A stretch of DNA of 59,298 nucleotides from positions 1 through 59,298 of the forward strand of contig NZ_JAUSLE010000068.1 in the NCBI RefSeq assembly GCF_030646845.1, written 5' to 3'. Position numbers and translations under genes: made by a program. Below the pieces are notes generated by a model that saw nothing but the letters and a program-made list of their open reading frames with translations, did no database searches and had not been told where the DNA came from. Shown one piece after another: positions 10,527 to 20,085 of the stretch (its first letter is position 1; each line of letters starts with the position of its first letter). The stretch is from Rhodoferax sp. (GTDB lineage: Bacteria > Pseudomonadota > Gammaproteobacteria > Burkholderiales > Burkholderiaceae_C).

Positions 10527-11267
10527 CTATCCCGCCACCACTTCCCGCACCGCGGCCAGTTGCCGGCGCGAGACAAAAAGCAATTCACTGATGCCGTCAA
10601 GCCGCACGGCCCAGCCCTCCCCTTCTTGCGGATCGTTGTACTTTTCCAGCGCCCGCACCGCGCGCCGGGCAATCAGGGCATTGCGGTGAATGCGCATGAA
10701 CCGGGTCTGGTACTTTTCCTCGAGCTCACTCAGGGATCCCTCCAGGATGTAGCTCTTGGCAAGGGTGCGCACCGTGATGTACTTGAGCTCGGCCTTGAGG
10801 TACAGCACCTGCGCCAGCGGCACCCGCTCGGTCCGCCCGCGCTCCTGAATGATCAACACCTCTTCAGGCAAATCAGGCTCCAGCCCTCTGCCAGACTGCA
10901 TCAGGCGCTCCACTTTTTGTAGCGTCGCCTGCAGGCGCTCCAGGCGTACCGGCTTGGTCAGATAGTCCACCGCTTCCAGCTCGAAGGCATGCACCGCGTG
11001 TTCGGCGTAGGCCGTTACAAACACCACCGCGGGCGGATTCGGCAATGCGCGCAGGCTGCGGGCCAGCGTCAAACCATCCGCCCCGGGCATATGGATGTCG
11101 ATCAACGCCACGTCCACCGGGTTTCGCTGCAGCCACTCCACGGCCTGCGTCGCGTTGGCCGCCTCGGCCTCGACACTGGCAGACGGCGCAGTGCAGTCAC
11201 CCAGCAGCGTGCGCAGGCGCGCGCGCGCCAGCGCCTCATCGTCCACGATCAGCACCTTCAGACGCAC
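10527..11267 (-). CDS. LytTR-family response regulator (AlgR-like)
   Basis: DNA-binding response regulator, 246 residues. The N-terminal receiver domain has VLIVDDEALAR (acidic pocket), the phosphoacceptor Asp in VALIDIHMPGADG and Lys in YLTKPVRLERL. The C-terminal LytTR domain runs from about residue 140. The GTG start at 11267 is preceded by a strong AGGGAGGTG ribosome site, which rules out the longer frame to 11369. It starts 31 bases after the sensor kinase gene and forms an AlgZ/AlgR-type pair with it. Targets cannot be told from sequence. Confidence 0.92.
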   Translation of the reverse strand: MRLKVLIVDDEALARARLRTLLGDCTAPSASVEAEAANATQAVEWLQRNPVDVALIDIHMPGADGLTLARSLRALPNPPAVVFVTAYAEHAVHAFELEAVDYLTKPVRLERLQATLQKVERLMQSGRGLEPDLPEEVLIIQERGRTERVPLAQVLYLKAELKYITVRTLAKSYILEGSLSELEEKYQTRFMRIHRNALIARRAVRALEKYNDPQEGEGWAVRLDGISELLFVSRRQLAAVREVVAG

Positions 11268-11298
11268 GGGACACCTCCCTTGAACATGGCTCGGGTAC

Positions 11299-12336
11299 TC
11301 ATGCGGGCACCTGGATCCTGACTTGAAAGACCCCATCCTTGAGGGCGCTCTGGAACTGGCCCTGCACATCGTGCAGCAGACTCAGGCGGTCGCGCACGTT
11401 GTCCAGAGCCAGCCCGGCGCCCCGCTCGCCCTGACCGGCCGGCACGGTGTTGGTGACCTTGATGACGACCGTGGAGCCACGGCGTTGCGTTGATATCCTG
11501 ACGTGCGCGCCGGTGGCGCTGGGTTCGACGCCGTGCTGCACCGCGTTTTCCACCAGCGGCTGCAACAACAAAGGCGGCAATTTGGCTGCAGAGGCGTCGG
11601 CGTCCAGCGCCCACTCCACCTGCAGCCGATCGCCAAAGCGAACCTGTTCGATGGCCAGATAGCGCTGGGCCAGGGCAATTTCATCAGCCAGCGTGACGAA
11701 CTCGCCCTGCTCCATCAGTGCATGGCGGAACAAATCACTCAAATCTTCCAGCAACGCCTCGGCCTTCGCCGGTTCGGCGCGCACCAGCGCAATGGCACTG
11801 TTGAGCGTATTGAACAAAAAATGGGGGCGGATGCGCGCCTGCAGCTCGCTCAAGCGCGCCGTCGTGGCGGCGGGCGTCTGCCCCCGGGCCCGCAATACGA
11901 GCGCGGCCACCAGCACCGCTGACAGCATGGCGCCACTGAAGGCCCCTGCCAGCCAGGGCACCGGGTCCAGCAGGCCCACCAGCGACAGCATCCCGCAACC
12001 ATAGACACCCGAGACGGCACCCAGGGCCACACCGGCCACCTGCTGGGCCGTGTCGCTCAGGCGCGCCAGCACCTTCTTGAGACTGCACGCCGCGATCAGC
12101 CACACCAGCGTCGCCGGCAAGGCGCCCCAGGTCAGCAGGGACAAGCGGGTCAGCCAGTCAAAGAAAGTGGACGCGCCAAACATGGCACCAATACCCACCA
12201 CAGCCTCGACAAACAGCACAGCCCGCAACACCATACCCACATGGCAGGCATCAAACACCAGCCGCCGCGCCGGACCCGGCGCAGCGGGCGCAGGAGCCAG
12301 TTCCTGGAAGGCCGATAAAATTTGGGAGTCTTTCAT
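11299..12336 (-). CDS. LytS/AlgZ-type sensor histidine kinase
   Basis: A 345-residue inner-membrane sensor. Four hydrophobic segments lie in about residues 35-150, followed by a His_kinase (PF06580-type) domain with the phosphorylation motif RIRPHFLFNTLNS and an ATPase part with PLVENAVQHG (N box) and a GAGLALDNVRDRL glycine box. No periplasmic sensor domain is seen, so the signal is probably sensed in or at the membrane. It is divergent from argH and upstream of its LytTR partner. Confidence 0.92.
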   Translation of the reverse strand: MKDSQILSAFQELAPAPAAPGPARRLVFDACHVGMVLRAVLFVEAVVGIGAMFGASTFFDWLTRLSLLTWGALPATLVWLIAACSLKKVLARLSDTAQQVAGVALGAVSGVYGCGMLSLVGLLDPVPWLAGAFSGAMLSAVLVAALVLRARGQTPAATTARLSELQARIRPHFLFNTLNSAIALVRAEPAKAEALLEDLSDLFRHALMEQGEFVTLADEIALAQRYLAIEQVRFGDRLQVEWALDADASAAKLPPLLLQPLVENAVQHGVEPSATGAHVRISTQRRGSTVVIKVTNTVPAGQGERGAGLALDNVRDRLSLLHDVQGQFQSALKDGVFQVRIQVPA

Positions 12337-12452
12337 TGAGAATTGAGGCGTATGCTGGATTTCCAGGCCCGATTATTGATGATCCGTTGCTGCAACCCTA
12401 ACCACCCACCCCCGGCGCGGCAAGCGTGCCGGCGCCCACCTCGGTATTAGCC

Positions 12453-13904
12453 ATGTCAAAAAACCAATTCGATAAAAAATCAGAAGCCTGGTCCGCCCTA
12501 TTCTCCGAGCCCATGAGCGATCTGGTCAAGCGCTACACGTCGAGCGTGTTTTTTGACAAGCGACTGTGGCAGGCTGACATCGCCGGTTCTCTGGCCCACG
12601 CCGACATGTTGGCGGCGCAGAAGATCATCAGCGCAGAGGATCACAGCGCGATTCAACGCGGTATGGCCACGATTTCAGCAGAAATCGAGTCGGGCCAGTT
12701 TGAATGGAAGCTCGACCTCGAAGACGTGCACCTCAACATCGAAGCCCGGTTGACACAGCTGGTCGGTGATGCGGGCAAGCGCCTGCATACCGGGCGCAGC
12801 CGCAACGACCAGGTCGCCACCGACGTGCGACTGTGGCTGCGTGGCGAAATTGACCTGATTGGCGGCCTGCTCACCGACCTGCAAAAGGCGCTGGTCGAAG
12901 TGGCCGAGAAAAATGTCGAAGTCATTCTGCCCGGCTTCACCCACCTGCAGGTGGCGCAGCCGATCAGCTTCGGCCACCATATGCTGGCCTACGTGGAAAT
13001 GTTCAGCCGCGACGCCGAGCGCATGAGCGACGTGCGCCGCCGGACCAACCGCCTGCCGCTGGGCGCCGCCGCGCTGGCCGGCACCAGCTACCCGCTGGAC
13101 CGCGAACGCGTGGCCAAAACGCTGGGCATGGTCGATGACAAAGGTCACCCCTGCGTCTGCCAGAACAGCCTGGACGCGGTCAGCGACCGTGACTTCGCCA
13201 TCGAATTCACCGCCGCCGCGTCCTTGTGCATGGTGCACATCAGCCGCTTCAGCGAAGAGCTGATTCTGTGGATGAGCCAGAACTTCGGCTTTGTGCAGAT
13301 TGCCGACCGCTTCACCACCGGCAGTTCCATCATGCCGCAGAAGAAGAACCCCGATGTGCCCGAATTGGCGCGCGGCAAGACCGGGCGCGTGGTCGGCCAC
13401 CTGATGGGCCTGATCACCCTGATGAAGGGCCAGCCGCTGGCCTACAACAAGGACAACCAGGAAGACAAGGAGCCCTTGTTTGACACCGTGGACACCCTGA
13501 AAGACACGCTGCGCATCTTCTGTGAGATGGTGGGCGGCCAGCTCAACCCCGCTACCAATCAGAAGGAAGGTGGCATCACCGTCAAGCCCGAAGCGATGGA
13601 ACGCGCCGCGCTGCGCGGCTACGCCACCGCCACTGATCTGGCTGACTACCTGGTGAAGAAAGGACTGCCGTTCCGCGATGCGCACGAGACGGTGGCCCAC
13701 GCCGTGAAAGCCGCCATCTCGCACCAGGTTGATTTGTCGGAATTGCCGCTGGCGGTGTTGCAGCAGTTCAACCCGAACATCGAGAAAGATGTGTACGCGG
13801 TGTTGTCCCTGCGCGGCTCACTCAATGCCCGCGACATCCTCGGTGGCACGGCGCCAAAACAGGTGCAGGCGCAGATTGAAAGGCATCGCGCGCGGCTGGT
13901 GTAA
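12453..13904 (+). CDS. argH: Argininosuccinate lyase
   Basis: Last step of arginine synthesis, cleaving argininosuccinate to arginine and fumarate; 483 residues. The fumarase/aspartase signature [16 protein letters not shown] with the catalytic serine loop is present, as are [12 protein letters not shown] and [13 protein letters not shown] at 12453 (MSKNQFDKK) fits the family; the frame stays open to 12426 without a better start. No other arg genes are nearby. Confidence 0.97.
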   Translation: MSKNQFDKKSEAWSALFSEPMSDLVKRYTSSVFFDKRLWQADIAGSLAHADMLAAQKIISAEDHSAIQRGMATISAEIESGQFEWKLDLEDVHLNIEARLTQLVGDAGKRLHTGRSRNDQVATDVRLWLRGEIDLIGGLLTDLQKALVEVAEKNVEVILPGFTHLQVAQPISFGHHMLAYVEMFSRDAERMSDVRRRTNRLPLGAAALAGTSYPLDRERVAKTLGMVDDKGHPCVCQNSLDAVSDRDFAIEFTAAASLCMVHISRFSEELILWMSQNFGFVQIADRFTTGSSIMPQKKNPDVPELARGKTGRVVGHLMGLITLMKGQPLAYNKDNQEDKEPLFDTVDTLKDTLRIFCEMVGGQLNPATNQKEGGITVKPEAMERAALRGYATATDLADYLVKKGLPFRDAHETVAHAVKAAISHQVDLSELPLAVLQQFNPNIEKDVYAVLSLRGSLNARDILGGTAPKQVQAQIERHRARLV

Positions 13905-13944
13905 GGGGCTCGGTGCCGGCCGCCTTCCCGCCAACGCCATAGGT

Positions 13945-14799
13945 TCAGAGCGACGATGTGGGGGTGCCGCCCGCAAAGGCATATCCGGACTTGCTCCGTT
14001 TCGCCTGGTACATCGCCGTATCGGCGCTTTTGGTCAAAGCTTCTGCCGTGGTGCCATCTCTGGGAAATATCGAGATACCAATGCTTGGCTTGATGATGAG
14101 TTCACCTATGCTGACCTGACACGGCACTTGAATCGTTTTGATGATCTTCTCCGCAATGATCGTGGCGTCCTGCTCGTTTGTCATGTCCGTGAGCAGATAC
14201 AGGAATTCATCGCCGCCATGGCGGCTGACCGTGTCGTCGCCCCGTGTATTTTCCTTGAGTCGGTCTGCAACGATACGCAAGACAGCGTCGCCTACGTCGT
14301 GTCCATATGAATCATTGATGGTCTTGAAGTTGTCGAGGTCCATGAACATCACCGCCAAAGTCCAGCCATGCCGTGTGGCTTGCACCAATCCATGTTCCAG
14401 CCGATCATTGAACAGTACACGAGTCGGCAAGCCGGTCAACGAATCATGGAGGGCGATATGCAGAGCCTCTTCTTGCTGCTCCCGATTCGTGGCCAGTTCA
14501 TGTTCGAGCAGATGGCGTTCGCTGACTTCATCTTCCAGTGCCTGATTCACGACTGACAACTTGTCCGCCGCTTCCTGCACTTTGATTTCGACAGCCTCGC
14601 TCTTGTCAAGGGCATTTTCCATCTCTGGCGGTCGATCCTGATTCGCAAACTCTTCGTTGAGGACACGATTGACCGACCCCAGTTCATCGGCCGATTCCTC
14701 AAGCATGTCCTTGACCTGCTCGTTGTCCTTGAGAACCTGGTTCAGGGGCTTTGCTGCCTTGGTGCCAGCGACCAATTTGGCTTTCGGATCGTTGTTCAT
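13945..14799 (-). CDS. Diguanylate cyclase (GGDEF), cytoplasmic
   Basis: A 284-residue protein. The N-terminal 120 residues are charged and helical (likely coiled coil, repeated EESADELGSVN-like segments), followed by a canonical GGDEF domain: MDLDNFKTINDSYGHDVGD, an RGDD inhibitory site and RHGGDEF. All catalytic residues are present, so activity is expected. No membrane segment is seen. The start ATG overlaps the stop of the upstream GlsB-like gene in an ATGA arrangement, which favours this start over a GTG nine bases upstream. It is therefore translationally coupled to a membrane stress protein. Confidence 0.9.
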   Translation of the reverse strand: MNNDPKAKLVAGTKAAKPLNQVLKDNEQVKDMLEESADELGSVNRVLNEEFANQDRPPEMENALDKSEAVEIKVQEAADKLSVVNQALEDEVSERHLLEHELATNREQQEEALHIALHDSLTGLPTRVLFNDRLEHGLVQATRHGWTLAVMFMDLDNFKTINDSYGHDVGDAVLRIVADRLKENTRGDDTVSRHGGDEFLYLLTDMTNEQDATIIAEKIIKTIQVPCQVSIGELIIKPSIGISIFPRDGTTAEALTKSADTAMYQAKRSKSGYAFAGGTPTSSL

Positions 14800-15050
14800 G
14801 GATGCCACGAACGCTTGAGCATGCGATAGCCCAGCAGCAAGATGATTGATCCGACCAGTGCCCCCAGGAAACCTGCGGTTTCACCGGTCGCGTACCAGCC
14901 CAGCGCACGACCCAGAAAAGTGGCAATCAGCGACCCGACAATACCGATGATGGCGGTCACAAAAAAGCCGCTCGGATCCCTGCCAGGGGTCAGGAATTTG
15001 GCGATGATGCCGACAAAAAAACCAATGAGAATCGCCCAGATAAGTGACAT
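14796..15050 (-). CDS. GlsB/YeaQ/YmgE-family small membrane protein
   Basis: An 84-residue integral membrane protein of the transglycosylase-associated family. The start MSLIWAILIGFFVGIIAKFL is typical, followed by the glycine-rich GFFVTAIIGIVGSLIATFLG segment and a third helix near the end. Family members are induced by envelope or acid stress; their biochemical role is unknown. It lies 55 bases after the Kbp-like gene and overlaps the downstream GGDEF gene, suggesting a stress-responsive three-gene unit. Confidence 0.88.
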   Translation of the reverse strand: MSLIWAILIGFFVGIIAKFLTPGRDPSGFFVTAIIGIVGSLIATFLGRALGWYATGETAGFLGALVGSIILLLGYRMLKRSWHP

Positions 15051-15105
15051 GCTTTGTCTCCCGAGATAAGGGTACGGACGCGTAGCGACGAGGGAAATCC
15101 GGCGA

Positions 15106-15594
15106 CTAGGCGAGCGGGGGAATGCGCAACATCTGGCCCGGATAAATCCGATCCGGATCTTTCAACATCGGCTTGTTCGCCTCGAAGATCACACTGTATT
15201 TACTGGCATCACCGTACATCTCCTTCGAGATTCTCGACAGTGTGTCGCCACTTTTGACTGTGTAGAAACGCGCTTCTTCTGAAGCGGCACTGACGGTCAA
15301 TTGATCATTCACTTTTTCAACGGAACTCACGTTGCCGCAGCACAGGACGACCTTCTCGCGCGTAGCCTGATCGGCTGCCGTCCCGGAGACAGTGACTGCC
15401 ATTGATGCGCCGTCATAGGAAACTGCCAGATTTTGCACATCCAGGTTCTGGGTCTGGATATAGGCCCGAATCGCATCGGCTGCCTTTTGGTTGAGCGCGG
15501 CAAGCTCGGCAGGCGCTGCCGCGGCGATCGCATCCGGCTTGCCCAGGTTGAAAAGTTTTTCGCCTGCTTCTTTGATGAAGGAAATGAGACTCAT
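15106..15594 (-). CDS. Kbp/YgaU-like BON-LysM protein
   Basis: A 162-residue protein with a BON domain (about 25-100) and a C-terminal LysM domain (about 108-160: FYTVKSGDTLSRISKEMYGD, then YPGQMLRIP). E. coli YgaU (Kbp) has the same architecture and length and binds K+ in the cytoplasm. The N-terminus MSLISFIKEAGEKLF matches that family and has no signal peptide. It is the first gene of the minus-strand group with the GlsB-like and GGDEF genes. Confidence 0.9.
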   Translation of the reverse strand: MSLISFIKEAGEKLFNLGKPDAIAAAAPAELAALNQKAADAIRAYIQTQNLDVQNLAVSYDGASMAVTVSGTAADQATREKVVLCCGNVSSVEKVNDQLTVSAASEEARFYTVKSGDTLSRISKEMYGDASKYSVIFEANKPMLKDPDRIYPGQMLRIPPLA

Positions 15595-15841
15595 ATTTCA
15601 GCACTCCAGTTTGAATGAGATGATTTCTATGCCGGTTGTCGGCCTTCTTTGTGCCGCTTGCGCTTGCAGCCCAATCAGGCTATTGGCTAACAGAATGCAG
15701 GCGCAACAGATCAAAAATTCAGTCTATATTCAAGATGCAGGCAGGGTCTGTTCGATAACGCACATTGCCTGATGAATCAGGGAAATGTCGCCAGGCCGGG
15801 AAAGAAGAAATGAGCGACGCCGCCAAGCCAGCAGCTTCGGG

Positions 15842-16444
15842 TCAAACGGCAGGCTTGTGGGCGACGATCGTTGAAAACCGCTTGAGGGTGGCCTGGGGTG
15901 CGTCGAAATCACTGAATTCCGAATGCTCAATGCGCCATCCTTTGAATCGGTCCAGCATCTCGGATGGTGCGAAGAGGCAATGACTGGAAGGCTCAAACAT
16001 GTCCATGTAGGTCGTCCCTTCGACGAGCACATTGATGACGGCCACACCCCCGGGACGAACGTGCGATTGCAACTGCGACAGCACCTTGAACGCGGTGGCG
16101 CAGTCGAAAAACATCAACAGGCCGATACAGACGATGCTGTCGTAGTCACCCGATATCGCATAGTCGCGCAAATCGGCAACGGATGCCGAAACGCCGGCGC
16201 CTTCAGCCGCAGCGCGCAGCCGGACATGTTCGATTGCGGCAGGGCTGGCATCCAGGGCCGTAACCTTGCACCCTGCCTGTGCGGCGGCAATTGCCAGGTT
16301 TCCCAAACCACAGCCAAAATCAAGCACGTCGCCGCGCAGGTAAGGAATCGCCACTGACTCAAAGGGATTGAGCTTCACCGCGGCGTCCTTCAACTCACGC
16401 CGAAATTGCGCGTCGAAGAAGTCGATGCTTTTGTTCGCAGTCAT
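15842..16444 (-). CDS. Class I SAM-dependent methyltransferase
   Basis: A 200-residue Rossmann-type methyltransferase. Motif I is VLDFGCGLGNLAIAAA, motif II is VTALDASPAAIEHV and a motif IV-like VCIGLLMFFDC is present. The arrangement resembles small TehB/UbiE-like enzymes, but the substrate is not evident. It stands alone. The 247 bases downstream (15595-15841) up to the Kbp-like gene hold no recognisable gene. Confidence 0.82.
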   Translation of the reverse strand: MTANKSIDFFDAQFRRELKDAAVKLNPFESVAIPYLRGDVLDFGCGLGNLAIAAAQAGCKVTALDASPAAIEHVRLRAAAEGAGVSASVADLRDYAISGDYDSIVCIGLLMFFDCATAFKVLSQLQSHVRPGGVAVINVLVEGTTYMDMFEPSSHCLFAPSEMLDRFKGWRIEHSEFSDFDAPQATLKRFSTIVAHKPAV

Positions 16445-16509
16445 AAGCGGGAAAGTCTACATCCCCGAAAACTCCAGATTTTGAGGAGCAAACAGGTCAC
16501 GCAGGGCGG

Positions 16510-17196
16510 TTATCCGTCAATTCGCTTGCCGGACTTGCGGCGTGATGCTGCAATGCCAAAAAGGCCAAGACCAAGAAGCGCGATGGTCGCCGGTTCCGGC
16601 ACGGGCGTGAAGACCGCGAAGTCCTGGTAGCGCCCACTGTGAAGAACCGAGATGGCGTATTTGTTCGGAGTATCTGCACCGGGAAGACCGCTCAACCAGG
16701 TATTCGCCAACGCGATGGAATCATCCGATGCGCCCCACGCGGTAAAGTTGCCGCTTGAAAGGCCAAAGGTCGAGCTCGTCTCATTCACAATTTCCCAAGC
16801 TGCCAACTGGAATGCTGACGACGTCCTGCTGTCGACCACCAATCCCAACGATTCGGTCGCCAGCCTCAGCAGTGAGTTGGCCTTGTCGCTGCCCGGATAC
16901 ACCGTGGCGGATTCCCGGACGTAATCCTGGCTCGACCAGTTGAAGTAAGCATGCTGAAAGATGTCGATGCACCATGCTTCGAAGGGCATGGCCGTGTCGC
17001 TCGCAGTTGCCGCGATCGCGCCTGAATAGACCCATAAATTCGTTACCAGGGGAGTCTGGTTGGCGATATGAACCGTCGTGGGATTCGCAAACTGCATGTG
17101 GCCTGTCGTGAGCGTGACGGGCGTGGCAGTCGCGAGGTGTGGAAGCAGGGCCCCTAGTGAGATGCACGCCAGCAGTGCGTTTTTGACAAATTTCAT
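16510..17196 (-). CDS. PEP-CTERM sorting-domain exported protein
   Basis: A 228-residue exported protein with an N-terminal signal peptide (cleavage near ATA-TP). The C-terminal PEP-CTERM tripartite tail is PVPEPATIALLGLGLFGIA followed by the basic ASRRKSGKR. This tail is recognised by exosortase/archaeosortase-like EpsH, which is not in the window. Family knowledge links such proteins to exopolysaccharide and biofilm. The body (Cys near residue 75, aromatic-rich) has no recognised domain. Confidence 0.88.
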   Translation of the reverse strand: MKFVKNALLACISLGALLPHLATATPVTLTTGHMQFANPTTVHIANQTPLVTNLWVYSGAIAATASDTAMPFEAWCIDIFQHAYFNWSSQDYVRESATVYPGSDKANSLLRLATESLGLVVDSRTSSAFQLAAWEIVNETSSTFGLSSGNFTAWGASDDSIALANTWLSGLPGADTPNKYAISVLHSGRYQDFAVFTPVPEPATIALLGLGLFGIAASRRKSGKRIDG

Positions 17197-17313
17197 GACG
17201 ATGCGCCCATTCCCTGTTTGTTGATGCCTGATACTAAAAAGATCAGTTCAAGACACAGAGGAACTACTTCACACCCGGCGATGTTTTGTCACAAATTGTT
17301 TCAAATGCAGAAT

Positions 17314-17333
17314 ACCGTGAAGAATCTCACGGT
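17314..17333 (-). terminator. Candidate terminator hairpin downstream of the RcnB/CigR-like gene
   Basis: A perfect 7-bp stem, ACCGTGA at 17314-17320 with TCACGGT at 17327-17333, has a 6-base loop, nine bases past the stop at 17342. The following minus-strand sequence is AT-rich but has no long U run, so termination strength is uncertain. Confidence 0.5.
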
Positions 17334-17341
17334 CGCCCTCA

Positions 17342-17833
17342 CTACTGCTTCATCAAGTCCTCAATGGCATCAATGACCATGCTGGTGCCGATTGCGATCA
17401 GCAAGATGTCATTGGCCACACGTACATAGCGGTGTCCTGCCGGCGGCGCGCCAAGTTGCACCACCACGGCTCGCGGAACCGGGTAATAGGTAAGGTCAGC
17501 CGGCAAAGGCTGGCCAACGGCCCACTTCTTCGCCTGCCCTGGCGGCATACAACCGTTGTTCTTCTTGGCCAGCCCCGGCGGGCAGCGCTTGGCAGAGTAC
17601 TTCCGGGCGTAGTAGTCCTTTGCCGCCACGCGTTGTTGATCGCCAAAGTAGGCCCCGACCTTGATCTCAGGCGCTTTTTTGGCGTCTTTGGCCTTTGGCT
17701 TTTTTTCCTTTTGCTCGTGCTTGTTGCCATTGCCCGCCCACTCCGGCTTCTCGGCAAACGCTGCCCCACAGCTCAGGGCGCAGGCCATGGACAAGGCAAG
17801 CACACGGCCGGATCGAAGGAAGTTTGATTGCAT
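17342..17833 (-). CDS. RcnB/CigR-like exported protein
   Basis: A 163-residue protein with a signal peptide (cleavage after AFA), a Lys/Glu-rich linker and a C-terminal RcnB-type module. The pattern is CPPGLAKKNNGCMPPGQAKK, followed by an YYPVP segment, AGHRYVRVANDILLIA and a hydrophobic end (VIDAIEDLM). RcnB of E. coli is a periplasmic protein for Ni/Co homeostasis, and CigR is a related anti-virulence protein. The two cysteines with glycine/proline repeats are the conserved core. Function here is unproven. Confidence 0.8.
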   Translation of the reverse strand: MQSNFLRSGRVLALSMACALSCGAAFAEKPEWAGNGNKHEQKEKKPKAKDAKKAPEIKVGAYFGDQQRVAAKDYYARKYSAKRCPPGLAKKNNGCMPPGQAKKWAVGQPLPADLTYYPVPRAVVVQLGAPPAGHRYVRVANDILLIAIGTSMVIDAIEDLMKQ

Positions 17834-17913
17834 GTGGTTCTCCAGAAGAAGCGAACGTCGCTCAGTGATTCATTCTAGGACCCCCGTGGGGAGCAGGTCT
17901 GTCGGACCCGCGC

Positions 17914-19881
<1,968 letters not shown>

Positions 19882-19911
19882 TCAAGGGTCAATGGGACTG
19901 AACGTCTGGCT

Positions 19912-19995
19912 CTTCTTCCGCCGGTATGAACCGGATCAAGTTCGCGGGTTTGGTCATCCATCTCAGCGCCATCACAGCGCACCCCGGGCAGGGCG
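19912..19995 (-). promoter_or_regulatory. TPP riboswitch (thi box) of thiC
   Basis: On the minus strand it shows the conserved elements in order: GGGGTGC at the 5' stem, GCTGAGAT (pyrimidine-sensor loop), then ACCC, GAACTTGATCCGGTTCATAC and CGGCGGAAG. These match the thi-box consensus in sequence and spacing. A palindromic hairpin (TGACCC...GGGTCA, 19875-19891) between the aptamer and the ATG is a candidate expression platform. Thiamine pyrophosphate is expected to repress thiC. Confidence 0.93.
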
Positions 19996-20041
19996 AAGTT
20001 TACGCGACGCGGCAGCGACCCCTCGATGCCTGGCTGGTCAG

Positions 20042-20078
20042 CCCCTGAATTCGGCTACGCTTGAGCTTCATTCAGGGG
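20042..20078. repeat. Inverted repeat covering the ribosome site of the macroglobulin gene
   Basis: CCCCTGAAT at 20042-20050 is perfectly complementary to ATTCAGGGG at 20070-20078, with a 19-base loop. The right arm contains the AGGGGA ribosome-binding site seven bases before the GTG start at 20086. In RNA the stem could hide the ribosome site. It also lies at the upstream end of the divergent thiC leader. Confidence 0.6.
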
Positions 20079-20085
20079 ACGTTGC

